Shown: positions 41,836 through 51,071 of the stretch, piece after piece
Position numbering within the stretch: position 1 is the first letter of the stretch
How the letters are laid out: each line of letters opens with the position of its first letter
Origin: Intrasporangium_A sp051961875
GTDB lineage: Bacteria; Actinomycetota; Actinomycetes; Actinomycetales; Dermatophilaceae
Length of the DNA stretch: 64,000 nucleotides
Direction of reading: 5' to 3'
Assembly: GCF_051961875.1 (NCBI RefSeq)
Contig: NZ_JBQCCV010000249.1
Location: forward strand, 8,946-72,945
The notes under the pieces: generated by a model
Told to the model about the DNA's origin: nothing
The model's input: only the letters and a program-made list of their open reading frames with translations
Database searches by the model: none
Position numbers and translations under genes: made by a program

Positions 41836-41887
41836 TGCGACCTCCGGGTTATGAGCCCGGCGAGCTACCGAGCTGCTCCACCCCGCG
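41811..41887 (-). tRNA. Initiator tRNA-fMet (anticodon CAU)
   Basis: A 77-base cloverleaf on the minus strand. It opens CGCGGGGTGGAGCAG and its anticodon stem carries the three G-C pairs (GGG/CCC) flanking CUCAUAA that mark an initiator tRNA. The T-arm is GCAGG-TTCAAAT-CCTGC. Position 1 (C) does not pair with position 72 (U), another initiator feature, and the CCA end is encoded. The anticodon is at 41851-41853. Confidence 0.96.
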
Positions 41888-41898
41888 TCGGTGACACC

Positions 41899-41928
41899 AC
41901 CTTATCCCGAGCGGCGGCGAGCGACCAA
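41899..41928 (-). promoter_or_regulatory. Promoter of the tRNA-fMet gene
   Basis: On the minus strand TTGGTC (41928-41923) and TAAGGT (41904-41899) are 18 bases apart, with the second ending 11 bases before the mature tRNA 5' end. A good sigma-70-like pair for high-GC bacteria. Confidence 0.6.
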
Positions 41929-41957
41929 ATCGGTTGGGCACTCAGCGGCATACGGCC

Positions 41958-44900
41958 TCACGGCGAGGGCGTGCCGGTCCCCTGCGGCGACGCCTCGACC
42001 GCCCGCTTCAGCGCCTCCTTCAGCCGATCCTGGGCCTGGCCGTAGGCCGCGAAGTTGCCCGCCTTGAGGGCCGCCTCGCCCTCGGCATAGGCCGCCTCGG
42101 CGTCCTTGAGGGCCTGCGCTAGGGCCGCCTCGTTCGGCTGCGAGGGCTGCGCCGTCGTGGACGGAGCCGGCGGCGACGAGGACTCGCTCGGCGTGGGCGT
42201 GCTCGACGGCGGCGTGGGCGTCGTACCGGGGGTCGGTGTCACCGGCGTCGACGTGCCGGTGTCGCCGGCCTTGGCGCCCGACTCACCGCCGAAGAGGTCG
42301 TTGAGCGCGTCATCGAGCGAGCCTGCCCACGCGATCTTGTCGCCGAACGCGACCGCGACCGCGGAGAGGCGCGGGTAGGAGCCGCTCGCCTTGGCCTGGA
42401 CGTAGATCGGCTGGACGTAGAGCAGGCCACCGCCGACCGGCAGGGTCAGCTGGTTGCCGAAGGTCACCGTGGCGGCACCCTGCTGCTGCGTCGTCGTGAT
42501 GAACTGCGCCAGGGTGAGCGACAGTTGGGGATCCTTCGAGTTCACGGGCGAGGTCCGCATCTCGTTGTAGACCTGTCCGGGTCCGTTCACCGTGCCACCG
42601 GTCGTCTCGAGCAGGCGCAACGTCCCGTACTGCGGCGACTTCTTGCCCGTCTCGGTGCCGGCGTCACCGTCAGCCGCGAGGAAGCCGGAGAGCACCTGCC
42701 GGTCCCCGGTCGGCATGAACGTGGATGTGAGCGAGAAGGCCGGCTGGTCCTGCCCGGGCATCGCCAGGGACAGGTAGTAAGGCGGCTGGAGCAGTTCCTG
42801 GCCCTCCGCCGCCTGGGCCGGGTCGTTCGGCACCTTCCAGAAGTTCTGGCCGGTGTAGAAGGTGTTCGGGTCCTGGTCGTGGTACTTCGACAACAGCTCG
42901 CGCTGGACCTTGAAGAGGTCCTCCGGGTAGCGCAGGTGCGCCATGAGCGAGCCCTTGATGTCCGACAGAGGCTTCACCGTGCCGGGGAAGATCTGCATCC
43001 AGGCCTTGAGAACCGGATCCTGCTCGTCCCACTGGTAGAGCGTCACGGTCCCGTCGTAGGCGTCGACAGTGGCCTTGACCGAGTTCCGCACGTAGTTGAC
43101 CTGGCCGGCCTGGACGGCCCGGACCGAGTCCTTCGTGCGGGTGACCGAGTCCTGGGTGACGACGTTGAGGGTCGTCATCTGCGAGTACGGGTAGGACGCC
43201 GAGGTCGTGTAACCGTCGAGGATCCACAGCACCCGGCCGTCGACGACGGCCGGGTAGGCGTTGCCGTCGAGGGTGAGCCACGGCGCGACGCGCTGGACGC
43301 GCTCGCGCGGCGTGCGGTAGTCGAGGATCTTCGAGTCGCCCGTCACCGCGTCAGACAGGATGAAGTTCATCTCCTTGTACTTGAGCGCGTAGGCGAGCCG
43401 GTTCATCCCGGCGAGCGAGACTCCGCCCTTGCCGGCATACGTGTTCGTGATCTGGCCGGTGCCGTTCGGGTCCGGGTAGTCGAACTCCTTCTTCCCCCCG
43501 CCCACGATGGAGTACTCCGTCGAGTTCTCGCCGAAGTAGATCCGCGGCTCGTAGGGGTCGAGCGAACCCTTCTGCCCGATCTGCGACTCGAAGAACGTGG
43601 GGCGCCCGTCGGCGTCACGGGTGTTTCCCTTCGCGGCGACGACGCCGTACCCATGGGTGTAGACCGTGTGGTCATTGAGCCAGTTGCGCTGCCCGTCCGG
43701 GATTCCGTTCAGGTCCAGCTCGCGTGCAGCGATGACCGTGTCGGTCAGCTTCCCGTCGACCATGTAGCGGTCGACGTCGAGGACGTCGGGGAACTGGTAG
43801 TAGCCCTTGCTGGCCTCGAGCTGCTTGAAGGTCGGGCTGACGATGTTGGGGTCGATGAGCCGGATGCCGGGCACGGTCGCGGCGTCACCGCGCAGCTGCC
43901 CGGGCGCGGCGACCGTCTTGGTGTTGTAGGACTCGACCTTGATGTCGTTGAAGCCGTATGCGGCTCGGGTCGCCTTGATGTTGCGATCGATGTAGGGCAC
44001 CTCGAGGGACTTCTCGGAGGGCTTGACCTTGAGCGACTGGACGAGCGCCGGGTAGATCCCGCCGACCGCGACGACACAGACGACGAGAACGGCAACGCCC
44101 ACGATCGGCAGCCGCCACGACCGGGTCCAGATCGTGCTGACGAAGAGGATCGCGCACATCACCGCCGCCACCGCCAGGATCGCCTTGGTCGGGATCACCG
44201 CATGCGCCTCGGTGTACTGGATACCGGTCATCCGGGTGGACTGCGCCGTCGCGAGGTTGTAGCGGTCGATCCAGAAGGCCACCGCCCGCACGAGCACGAG
44301 CACGGCGAGCAGGATCGACAGGTGCACCCGAGCGGCCTGGGTGGTCCGGGTGTGGCTGCCGATCACGATGCCGCCGTAGAGGTAGTGCGTGAAGGCGGCC
44401 GCGATGATGCCCACGATGAGGACCATCGTCAGGAACGCGATGACGAAGTTGATCCATGGCAGCGTGAAGACGAAGAAGCCGATGTCGAGCCCGAACTCGG
44501 GATCCGTCGTGCCGAACGGCTGCCCGTTGATCCACAGCTGGAACGTGTCCCACTGGGTCGCGGCCGAGAGCCCGGCGAAGAGGCCGAGGGCGAGCGGCGC
44601 TGCGATCGTCGCGGTGCGTCGCATCGGCTCGACGAGCTGGCGGTAGTGCTCCATCGCCTGGGTTTCCGGGGACGGCGCGTAGATCGGCCGGCCCCGGTAG
44701 GCGAAGTGGATGCTCGACCAGGCGACAGCGGCCATGACGAGGCCGCCGGCGAGGCCGAGCAGCAGACGGGTCACGATCTGGGTCCGGAAGACCCCGACGA
44801 AGTCGACCGACTGGTACCAGAGCACCTCGGTCCAGAACTGCGCGACAATCGTCAGCAGGATGATGAGCGCCGCCGCGACGACGAGCGCCGTGACGAGGGG

Positions 44901-44999
44901 GCTGCGCGAGGGCCGGCGAGCCGTCGCAGCAGGCGGCGGACCCGCCGATCCGCCGTCGCCGAAGGAACCCCGACCGGGGCTGAAGTCGCTGTCACTCAC
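41958..44999 (-). CDS. UPF0182 family large membrane protein
   Basis: A 1013-residue protein with seven membrane helices in the first 330 residues and a large extracytoplasmic region after them. The YRTPRERVQRVAPWLTLDGNAYPAVV segment near residue 570 is typical of the family. The C-terminal 120 residues are a Pro/Thr/Ser-rich linker plus an acidic helix (ALAQALKDAEAAYAEGEAAL). The M. tuberculosis homologue is Rv3193c, in the same relation to the PDZ protease. Function is unknown. It starts with GTG close to the divergent PPA1309-like gene and ends 70 bases before the tRNA. Confidence 0.93.
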   Translation of the reverse strand: MSDSDFSPGRGSFGDGGSAGPPPAATARRPSRSPLVTALVVAAALIILLTIVAQFWTEVLWYQSVDFVGVFRTQIVTRLLLGLAGGLVMAAVAWSSIHFAYRGRPIYAPSPETQAMEHYRQLVEPMRRTATIAAPLALGLFAGLSAATQWDTFQLWINGQPFGTTDPEFGLDIGFFVFTLPWINFVIAFLTMVLIVGIIAAAFTHYLYGGIVIGSHTRTTQAARVHLSILLAVLVLVRAVAFWIDRYNLATAQSTRMTGIQYTEAHAVIPTKAILAVAAVMCAILFVSTIWTRSWRLPIVGVAVLVVCVVAVGGIYPALVQSLKVKPSEKSLEVPYIDRNIKATRAAYGFNDIKVESYNTKTVAAPGQLRGDAATVPGIRLIDPNIVSPTFKQLEASKGYYQFPDVLDVDRYMVDGKLTDTVIAARELDLNGIPDGQRNWLNDHTVYTHGYGVVAAKGNTRDADGRPTFFESQIGQKGSLDPYEPRIYFGENSTEYSIVGGGKKEFDYPDPNGTGQITNTYAGKGGVSLAGMNRLAYALKYKEMNFILSDAVTGDSKILDYRTPRERVQRVAPWLTLDGNAYPAVVDGRVLWILDGYTTSASYPYSQMTTLNVVTQDSVTRTKDSVRAVQAGQVNYVRNSVKATVDAYDGTVTLYQWDEQDPVLKAWMQIFPGTVKPLSDIKGSLMAHLRYPEDLFKVQRELLSKYHDQDPNTFYTGQNFWKVPNDPAQAAEGQELLQPPYYLSLAMPGQDQPAFSLTSTFMPTGDRQVLSGFLAADGDAGTETGKKSPQYGTLRLLETTGGTVNGPGQVYNEMRTSPVNSKDPQLSLTLAQFITTTQQQGAATVTFGNQLTLPVGGGLLYVQPIYVQAKASGSYPRLSAVAVAFGDKIAWAGSLDDALNDLFGGESGAKAGDTGTSTPVTPTPGTTPTPPSSTPTPSESSSPPAPSTTAQPSQPNEAALAQALKDAEAAYAEGEAALKAGNFAAYGQAQDRLKEALKRAVEASPQGTGTPSP

Positions 45000-45152
45000 G
45001 GTGGCTGCCTAGGGTTCGCGCTGACGGTACGCGGCAACGATAACCCGACCCTCACCGGGCCCGACCGCCCGGCTGCGCACGACCGGGCGGCTCCGAGAGC
45101 CGTGCCGACGAGCGGTTGCCGCTGGCTCGATGCCATGGGGCACGATGGGCGA

Positions 45153-45683
45153 GTGCAGTCGACACCCGTGACCGATCCCCTCGCCCTCGTCGCCCTCGAC
45201 ACGGAGCGCCACGTCGCGGCTCGGGGCTGGGACCAGCCGGCGCGGCTCTTCGCGCTGGTCCGCACCGATGACCTGCTCGCCAGGGAGCCGCACCTTCGCG
45301 AGCAGATGCGGGAGCCGGACCTCGTGCCGGGCGCCTTCACGGCGATCGAGCAGGAGGGCCTGCCCACGACGAACTCGATCGAGACCCTCATCGGCCGGAT
45401 CGCCTGGCCGGACGAGGTCGACGGGTGTGCCTTCGCCATCGAGCGGATGGTGGTCCCGCCGGACGCGGAGCGGGACCTGCCCGCGCGAGCCGAGGACGCG
45501 GTCGACGCCCTCGCCGCCCATCCCGACCGGCAGGACGTCCGCCTCGTCGCGGCGGTGCTGCGCGACGGGCGGTCGATCTGCCTGCTCCGGCAGCGCGCCC
45601 ACGACTCCGACGACGCGGTGGCAACCGGCCCGGACATCGCGCCCGGCCTCGTCGCCGCCCTCAAGGCGACCCTCGAGCCCTGA
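45153..45683 (+). CDS. PPA1309-family conserved protein
   Basis: A 176-residue soluble protein of an actinobacteria-specific family of unknown function. Conserved-looking features are the LVALDTERHVAARGWDQP opening, EGLPTTNSIETLIGRIAWP in the middle and DVRLVAAVLRDGRSICLLR near the end. The GTG at 45153 places the protein close to VTDPLALVALD; an in-frame ATG six codons upstream (45135) is equally possible since neither has a clear ribosome site, and a leaderless start is plausible. It is divergent from UPF0182 and convergent with the PDZ protease. Confidence 0.75.
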   Translation: MQSTPVTDPLALVALDTERHVAARGWDQPARLFALVRTDDLLAREPHLREQMREPDLVPGAFTAIEQEGLPTTNSIETLIGRIAWPDEVDGCAFAIERMVVPPDAERDLPARAEDAVDALAAHPDRQDVRLVAAVLRDGRSICLLRQRAHDSDDAVATGPDIAPGLVAALKATLEP

Positions 45684-45705
45684 ACCGCACGGCCCGATCG
45701 CTGCC

Positions 45706-46851
45706 TCAGCAGCGGGGCAGACCGCTCGCCTGTCCTTGGGCAATGGCCTCCACGGCGGAGAGGGCGCCATCGAAGGTGCTGACCTTGACCACCTGCAGCC
45801 CGTCCGGCACGTGCCCGACGACCTCCGGACAGTTCGCGGCCGGAGCAAGGAAGTAGTTCGACCCGGCGCTCCGGGCGCCCTCGAGCTTCTGCCGGATCCC
45901 GCCGATGGGGCCGACGTTCTCCTGGTCGTCGATGGTGCCGGTGCCCGCGATGGCGTGGTTGCCGGTCAGCGAGCCCGGCGTCAGCTTGTCGTAGATGGCG
46001 AGCGCGAACATCAGCCCCGCTGAGGGCCCGCCGACGTCGCCGGCGTTGATCGTGACCTTGACGGGGAAGTCGTGCTCGACCCCGAGCAGCACGCCGATCG
46101 CCGTCCGCCCGCCTGCACCGCTGATCGTCGGGACGGCAACCGTCTCGTTCTTGCCGGAGCGGGTGACCACCATCGACACCGGTTCCCCGGGCTTGACCCG
46201 TTGCACGGCCGCGCGGATGGCATCCGGGTCACTCGCCGCCTCGCCGTCCACGCTGACGAACCGGTCGCCCGCCTTGAGCAGCCCCTTCGCCTTGGACGTG
46301 TCGAGCACCTGCGCGACGACGACGTGCGTGGGCACCTTCTCACCGATGGCCCGCAAGGCGACCGCCTTCGCCTCCTCCTGGGAGCCCTCCATCTGGATGG
46401 CGCTTTCCTCGGCGACCTGCTGCTCGCTGGCATTCGGGTCGAACATCTGGTCCACCGGGTAGATGGCGCGGGCCGGGTCGAGCCAGGCGCCGAGCAGGTC
46501 CCAGGCGTCGACGGGGTGGCCCGGGCCGCCCTTGATGACGACGGTGAGGAAGCGCAAGCTCCCCTCGGTGGGATAGGTCGGCAGGCCATCGACGACGATA
46601 ACCGGCTTGTCGGTGCCGCCGAGGCTCTCCGTGCCCAAGGCGTTGAACGTGGGTCCCGGGCTCACGATGGCGTAGGGCAGCCGGATGAGGGAGCCGGCCA
46701 CGACCGCGATGAGCACGACGAAGAAGGTGACGAGGACGGCGATGTTCCAGCCGCTGAGGCGCGCCCGGCGAGCGGTTCGCGTCGGCGGCCCGGAGGACTC
46801 GTCCTGCGCCCCCGGCCCCTCTGCGTCAGGGGGCCCGGCGGGTGTCGTCAC
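45706..46851 (-). CDS. YlbL-like PDZ and Lon-type (S16) membrane protease
   Basis: A 381-residue membrane-anchored protease with a disordered N-terminal cytoplasmic lead, one membrane helix (about residues 30-55), a PDZ domain near 185-260 (GLLKAGDRFVSVDGEAA) and a Lon-type proteolytic domain. The catalytic pair is S277 (GGPSAG) and K322 (GGIRQKL), 45 residues apart as in B. subtilis YlbL. It degrades secreted or membrane proteins; YlbL contributes to DNA-damage-checkpoint recovery by removing a division inhibitor. Homologue of Rv3194c. The GTG start overlaps the moaE stop by four bases. Confidence 0.9.
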   Translation of the reverse strand: MTTPAGPPDAEGPGAQDESSGPPTRTARRARLSGWNIAVLVTFFVVLIAVVAGSLIRLPYAIVSPGPTFNALGTESLGGTDKPVIVVDGLPTYPTEGSLRFLTVVIKGGPGHPVDAWDLLGAWLDPARAIYPVDQMFDPNASEQQVAEESAIQMEGSQEEAKAVALRAIGEKVPTHVVVAQVLDTSKAKGLLKAGDRFVSVDGEAASDPDAIRAAVQRVKPGEPVSMVVTRSGKNETVAVPTISGAGGRTAIGVLLGVEHDFPVKVTINAGDVGGPSAGLMFALAIYDKLTPGSLTGNHAIAGTGTIDDQENVGPIGGIRQKLEGARSAGSNYFLAPAANCPEVVGHVPDGLQVVKVSTFDGALSAVEAIAQGQASGLPRC

Positions 46852-47276
46852 GGCAGGCCGACCCACTCGTCGACGCCGTCGCTGAAGCGCTGGTGCTTCC
46901 AGATCGGCACCGTCGCCTTGAGCTCGTCGATGAGGGCACGGCACACCTCGAAGGCCTCGGCGCGGTGCTCGGCGCTCACCCCGACGACAACCGCCAGATC
47001 ACCGATCTCGAGGCGGCCGACGCGGTGCACGACGGCGATCCGCACGGTCTGCCCGGCGCCGTCGAGGCGCTCGGCGAGCGCCCTCGTCAGCTGCGCGGCC
47101 TGAGGGTGGGCGGAGTAGTCGAGCCGCTCGACGCCCTTGCCACCGTCGGCGTCACGCACCGTGCCGACGAACAGGCAGATGCCGCCCGCCCGTGGGTCCG
47201 AAACGCTACGGAGCACCTCGTCGACGGACAACTCCGTCTCGCGGATCTCGGCCAGGGCGACGCTCACAGAAGCCAT
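46848..47276 (-). CDS. moaE: Molybdopterin synthase catalytic subunit MoaE
   Basis: A 142-residue MoaE. Family motifs are GGICLFVGTVRDADGGKGV (about residues 33-51), LDYSAHPQAA, then IAVVHRVGRLEIGD and the catalytic-lysine region VPIWKHQRFSDGVDEWVG at the C-terminus. It inserts sulfur into precursor Z together with MoaD, which is not encoded here. The ATG at 47276 is preferred over longer in-frame starts because it begins exactly at the family's first strand. It overlaps the protease gene by four bases, an odd pairing for molybdenum-cofactor synthesis. Confidence 0.92.
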   Translation of the reverse strand: MASVSVALAEIRETELSVDEVLRSVSDPRAGGICLFVGTVRDADGGKGVERLDYSAHPQAAQLTRALAERLDGAGQTVRIAVVHRVGRLEIGDLAVVVGVSAEHRAEAFEVCRALIDELKATVPIWKHQRFSDGVDEWVGLP

Positions 47277-47416
47277 CGTATGCGGCGTGCTCGCGCCCCG
47301 CTGACCGCGCTCGCCGCGCGCGGGGATCCTTCCTCGCTGCGGCGGCCCTCCCGAGGGAACTCTGCGCGCGGATCCGTGGTTGTCTTGGAGCAGGACCGAA
47401 TCCACCGAGGAGCACC

Positions 47417-48991
47417 ATGGCAGACGACCGCGACCCCGCCCCGTGGGACGCCGGCGACGACGACAACGACGAGCCCTTCCGCTTTCCGCCCGGGTTCGAC
47501 CCGAGCGACCTCGGCGCCATGCTCGAGCACGTGCTCGGTGAGACGGCCAGGAACCCCGAGCTGGCCGACCTGATGCGCTCGATGGGCGTCGATCCGGACG
47601 ACCCCAACACCAAAGCCGCCATGCAGGCGCAGCTGCGGACCTTCATGCAGGCCCAGCAGTCCCCCACCGGGGCCCAGGAGCTGGCCGTCGAGACCGCCCG
47701 CCGGCACGTGATGACGACCGAGGGCAACGACGTCCACGACGCCGGCGCCGACCGCGCCATCGCCGATGCCGTGCAGGTCGCGACGCTGTGGCTCGACGAA
47801 CAGACGACGCTGTCCGCCCCGTCGTGGCGGGCCGTCGGGCTGAGCCGGGCGGAGTGGGTCGAGGCGACCATGCCGCGGTGGTTCGACCTCGTCGAGCCGG
47901 TGTCCGAGGGTGTCACCGCCGCGACCTCGGCAGCCCTGCGCAAGCAGATGGGCGAGCTCGGCCCGGGCGCCTTCGGCGACGCCGCACCTCCCGGCCTCCC
48001 CCCGGGCTTCGACCCCGCGCAGATGCTCGAGCAGTGGGCGCCGATGCTCGGCAACCTCAGCCGCCAGATGTTCGCGGCCCAGCTCGGCCAGGCGGTCGGC
48101 ACGCTCGCCGCCGAGGTCGTGACGGGCACCGAGGTCGGGCTGCCGATCACGGAGCCGGGGATCGTCGCGCTCCTGCCGGGCAACGTCCACGAGATGTCGG
48201 AGTCGCTCGAGATCGACGAGCCCCAGGTGCGGCTCTATCTCGCCGTGCGCGAGGCGGCCCGGGTCCGGCTCTTCTCCGAGGTGCCGTGGCTCGGCCCCCA
48301 GCTGCTGGCCGCTGTTTCCGACTACGCCCGCAACATCACGATCGACACGGACGCCATCGAGTCCGCCCTGACGAGCGTCGACCCGAGCGACCCCGAGGCC
48401 CTCCGGGCGGCGCTGCAGGGCAACCTCTTCACGCCCTCGCCGACGCCGGCGCAGCAGGTCGCGCTCGGCCGGCTCGAGACGTTCCTCGCGCTCGCGGAGG
48501 GCTGGGTCGACCATGTGACGGAGCGGGCGACGGCCCGGCACCTGCCGCAGTCGGCGGCCCTGGCCGAGACGATCCGGCGCCGTCGCGTCGGCGGAGCGGC
48601 CGAGCGGACCTTCGCCGGTCTCGTCGGTCTCGAGCTGCGACCTCGCCGGCTGCGCGACGCGGCCAACCTCTGGGCCGCCCTCGAGGACGCCGGCGGGGCC
48701 GCCCTCCGGGACGGACGCTGGGCCCACCCGGACCTCGCCCCCACCGGCGCCGACCTCGACGACCCGATCGGGTACGTCGAGCGGGCCACCGGCCGTGCCG
48801 ACGAGCCGGGCACCGAGGGGGCGCTCGGCGCCGACCTCGACTCGGTCCTCAAGGGCATCCTCGAGGAGGCCGAGCGGTCCGGCACGCCCAAGGGCGGGCC
48901 GTCCGGCGTCTCCCAGGACGAGCCGCGCCGGCCCGAGGGTGACGACGAGCCGGGACCGCCGACGGACGAGGGCGGGGACGACGCCCCGTGA
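47417..48991 (+). CDS. DUF2342 / zinc-dependent metalloprotease-like protein (Rv3195 type)
   Basis: A 524-residue soluble protein of the actinobacterial coenzyme F420 biosynthesis-associated/DUF2342 group. Landmarks are the acidic N-terminus with FRFPPGFDPSDLG, the LAAEVVTGTEVGLPI segment and YLAVREAARVRLFSEVPWLG near residue 275. That last region is where relatives have a metalloprotease-like helix; a canonical HExxH is not present, so catalysis is uncertain. The C-terminal 60 residues are acidic and disordered. GAGGAGCACC upstream supports the ATG. Its stop overlaps the Nudix start. Confidence 0.85.
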   Translation: MADDRDPAPWDAGDDDNDEPFRFPPGFDPSDLGAMLEHVLGETARNPELADLMRSMGVDPDDPNTKAAMQAQLRTFMQAQQSPTGAQELAVETARRHVMTTEGNDVHDAGADRAIADAVQVATLWLDEQTTLSAPSWRAVGLSRAEWVEATMPRWFDLVEPVSEGVTAATSAALRKQMGELGPGAFGDAAPPGLPPGFDPAQMLEQWAPMLGNLSRQMFAAQLGQAVGTLAAEVVTGTEVGLPITEPGIVALLPGNVHEMSESLEIDEPQVRLYLAVREAARVRLFSEVPWLGPQLLAAVSDYARNITIDTDAIESALTSVDPSDPEALRAALQGNLFTPSPTPAQQVALGRLETFLALAEGWVDHVTERATARHLPQSAALAETIRRRRVGGAAERTFAGLVGLELRPRRLRDAANLWAALEDAGGAALRDGRWAHPDLAPTGADLDDPIGYVERATGRADEPGTEGALGADLDSVLKGILEEAERSGTPKGGPSGVSQDEPRRPEGDDEPGPPTDEGGDDAP

Positions 48992-49668
48992 CCGTTCCCC
49001 CGGGAGCGGGCACAGCGGCATACCTCCCCGTATGGAGCGACGCCCGGGAGGTGCTGGACGGCTGGGCCCCGCCCGACGCCGGGCAGGCCCGGTTGCGTGG
49101 CGAGTTCCTCGCGCTCCTCGAGCGCGGCCCTGCGGCCGTGTGCCGTGACGGAGGACCGGCCCACCTCACCGCGGGCGTCATCGTGCTCGATACCGGGTTG
49201 CGTCACGTCCTGCTCACCCATCACCGCAAGGCCGACGCCTGGTTCCAGTTCGGAGGTCACCTGGAGGCGGGCGACGGGACCCTGCACGCAGCTGCCCTGC
49301 GCGAGGCGCGCGAGGAGAGCGGGATCGCGTCGCTCACGGTGCTGGCACCGGTCGTCCACCTTGACCGGCACTCCCTGCCGGCGACGTTCGGGTCGTGCCG
49401 GGAGCACCTCGACGTTCGCTTCGCGGCCGTGGCCGACCCCACGTCACGGCACGCGGTCAGCGAGGAGTCGCTCGACGTGCGCTGGTGGCCGATCGAGGCG
49501 CTGCCGCCCGGGGCGGGTGCGGACCTGGGGCCGTTGATCGCGGCGGCCGTCGCCCGGCTCACCCCGCACGACGAGGTCCCGGCGACGACCGCTTGGCCTC
49601 CTGAGGGGACGCCGCCCGGAGCCCCGAGGCGACGGGCGGTGACGCGCCCACGCACGGGGCGAGCATGA
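48988..49668 (+). CDS. Nudix hydrolase
   Basis: A 226-residue Nudix protein. The Nudix box starts at GGHLEAGDGTL and continues ALREAREESGI (about residues 90-112), with all catalytic glutamates in place. It cleaves a nucleoside-diphosphate-linked compound with Mg2+ in the cytoplasm; substrate unknown. The GTG start shares GTGA with the preceding stop, so the two genes are translationally coupled. The last 30 residues are Pro/Arg rich. Confidence 0.9.
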   Translation: MTVPPGAGTAAYLPVWSDAREVLDGWAPPDAGQARLRGEFLALLERGPAAVCRDGGPAHLTAGVIVLDTGLRHVLLTHHRKADAWFQFGGHLEAGDGTLHAAALREAREESGIASLTVLAPVVHLDRHSLPATFGSCREHLDVRFAAVADPTSRHAVSEESLDVRWWPIEALPPGAGADLGPLIAAAVARLTPHDEVPATTAWPPEGTPPGAPRRRAVTRPRTGRA

Positions 49669-49743
49669 ATTCGTGCTCAGCGTGCTCTAGGGTTGACCAA
49701 GTCCAGCACCCGTCCGATGGGTGCCAGCAACAAGGAGACACCA

Positions 49744-49905
49744 ATGGCTGACGAGACCTACAAAGGCGAGTTCTACTGCGTGAAGTGCAAGGAGAAGCGC
49801 GAGGCCGAGGGCAAGGTTGTCGTGTCCGACAACGGCCGGCGGATGGCCAAGGGCCAGTGCCCCGTCTGTGGTACGAACCTCAACCGCATTCTCGGCAAGG
49901 CCTGA
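49744..49905 (+). CDS. Small zinc-ribbon protein (DUF5679-like)
   Basis: A 53-residue protein with two CxxC pairs, CVKC (residues 12-15) and CPVC (39-42), separated by a basic linker with VSDNGRRMAKGQ. This is a single zinc ribbon, common in actinobacteria and of unknown function, perhaps RNA or protein binding. ACAAGGAGACACCA gives a strong ribosome site. A classical terminator follows 26 bases after its stop, so it is a separate unit. Confidence 0.85.
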   Translation: MADETYKGEFYCVKCKEKREAEGKVVVSDNGRRMAKGQCPVCGTNLNRILGKA

Positions 49906-49931
49906 ACGGCTCGCTGGCGTCTCGAATCCCC

Positions 49932-49964
49932 GGAGGGGCGGAACCGCGTCGGTTCCGCCCCTCC
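49932..49964 (+). terminator. Intrinsic terminator after the zinc-ribbon gene
   Basis: Perfect 14-base arms GGAGGGGCGGAACC and GGTTCCGCCCCTCC with a 5-base loop. The tail is weak in U (TCGCTGT), as is usual in very GC-rich actinobacteria. Confidence 0.8.
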
Positions 49965-50114
49965 TCGCTGTCCGGGCGCCTGTGTGCGCCCCTCGCGGGG
50001 ATGGCGACGTTCCCGGCTGCGCGTCGCGCCATCTGTGGACAAGGACCGTCGACGCGCGTGCGGGCCTGAGAGTCTGGAGGCGCAGCGCCGACTCGTCAGC
50101 CCACGGGAGTGCCC

Positions 50115-50990
50115 ATGTCCGACCGACCCCGCTTCAAACCGTGGCTGCCCCCGGTCCTGCGGGGCCGTGACGAGGTCCAGTTCGGCTTCGCCGAGGACGG
50201 GGTCATCCTCAGCGGGATCAGCCCGGCCGAGGTCAGGCTGCTGCGTTCACTCGATGGCACGCGATCCCGGCTGGAGACGTTCGATGATGCCCGGCGGGCC
50301 GGCGTGACCGCCGCCCGCTGGCGCGAGCTGCTCGACATCGTGACCGCCCTGGACCTCCTCCAGCCGGACGACCCCGCGCCCGTCGTCCCGACCGGACGCC
50401 ACGTCGTGGTCGACGGCGCCGGCCCGCTGTCGGCCGAGGTCGCGCTGCTGCTCGGCCGGTTCGGTGTCGAGCGGGTCACCCACGGGCGGCCGGCGGTCGA
50501 CCTCGTCCTCGCCGACCCGGCGGGTCACCGCCCGGACCTTGTCGTGCTGACCGGCACCCGGGCGCTCGACCCCCGCGCCGCGGACGTCTGGTTGCACCAC
50601 CGGGTGCCGCATGTCCCGGTCGTGCCGCACGGCTCGGCGGTCTCGATCGGGCCGGTGGTCCGCCGGGATGCGGCGAGCCCGTGCCTCTGGTGCGTGGACC
50701 TGCACCGGACCGACCGGGACCATGCCTGGGGTGCGGTCGTCGACCAACTGGCGGGTGACCGCAGCCGGGTCGTGCCCGGCTCGACGGACGCCGACGGGCT
50801 CCCGGCCGCCGTCGTCCCCTTCATCGCCGGCGGGGTCGCCCTGCTGGCCCTCGGCCTGCTGTCCGGGCAGTCGCCGCCCGACGGGCTCGCTCTCGAGGTC
50901 GGTGCCCCCTGGCCGCGGGTCGACCACCGCCGCTGGCCGCGGCACCCACGCTGCCGGCACCACCTCGACGCCGGTGCCGAGGTTGCCTGA
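50115..50990 (+). CDS. ThiF/TOMM leader-binding-like protein
   Basis: A 291-residue protein resembling the E1-like/ThiF part of TOMM cyclodehydratases, often labelled 'TOMM precursor leader peptide-binding protein'. Residues 1-80 look like a small winged-helix peptide-clasp domain, then a Rossmann-like part begins at HVVVDGAGPLSAEVALLL. CLWC near residue 195 and CRHH near the end probably bind zinc. No YcaO or precursor gene is adjacent, so a role in natural-product synthesis is not supported. It occupies the place of Rv3196 in the mycobacterial order. GGGAG precedes the ATG. Confidence 0.65.
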   Translation: MSDRPRFKPWLPPVLRGRDEVQFGFAEDGVILSGISPAEVRLLRSLDGTRSRLETFDDARRAGVTAARWRELLDIVTALDLLQPDDPAPVVPTGRHVVVDGAGPLSAEVALLLGRFGVERVTHGRPAVDLVLADPAGHRPDLVVLTGTRALDPRAADVWLHHRVPHVPVVPHGSAVSIGPVVRRDAASPCLWCVDLHRTDRDHAWGAVVDQLAGDRSRVVPGSTDADGLPAAVVPFIAGGVALLALGLLSGQSPPDGLALEVGAPWPRVDHRRWPRHPRCRHHLDAGAEVA

Positions 50991-51071
50991 TGCAGGCAAG
51001 TGCCCTCGGGCCGTGCTCTAGGCTCGGTTGGTGACGACCAGGAGGGCCACCGTGACCGGGAGTGCGCGCGC

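Noticed and set aside
42525..45683. Long plus-strand frame opposite the UPF0182 gene
   Set aside because: Most of it is an antisense shadow; only the last 531 bases (from 45153) form a plausible protein, which is annotated separately.
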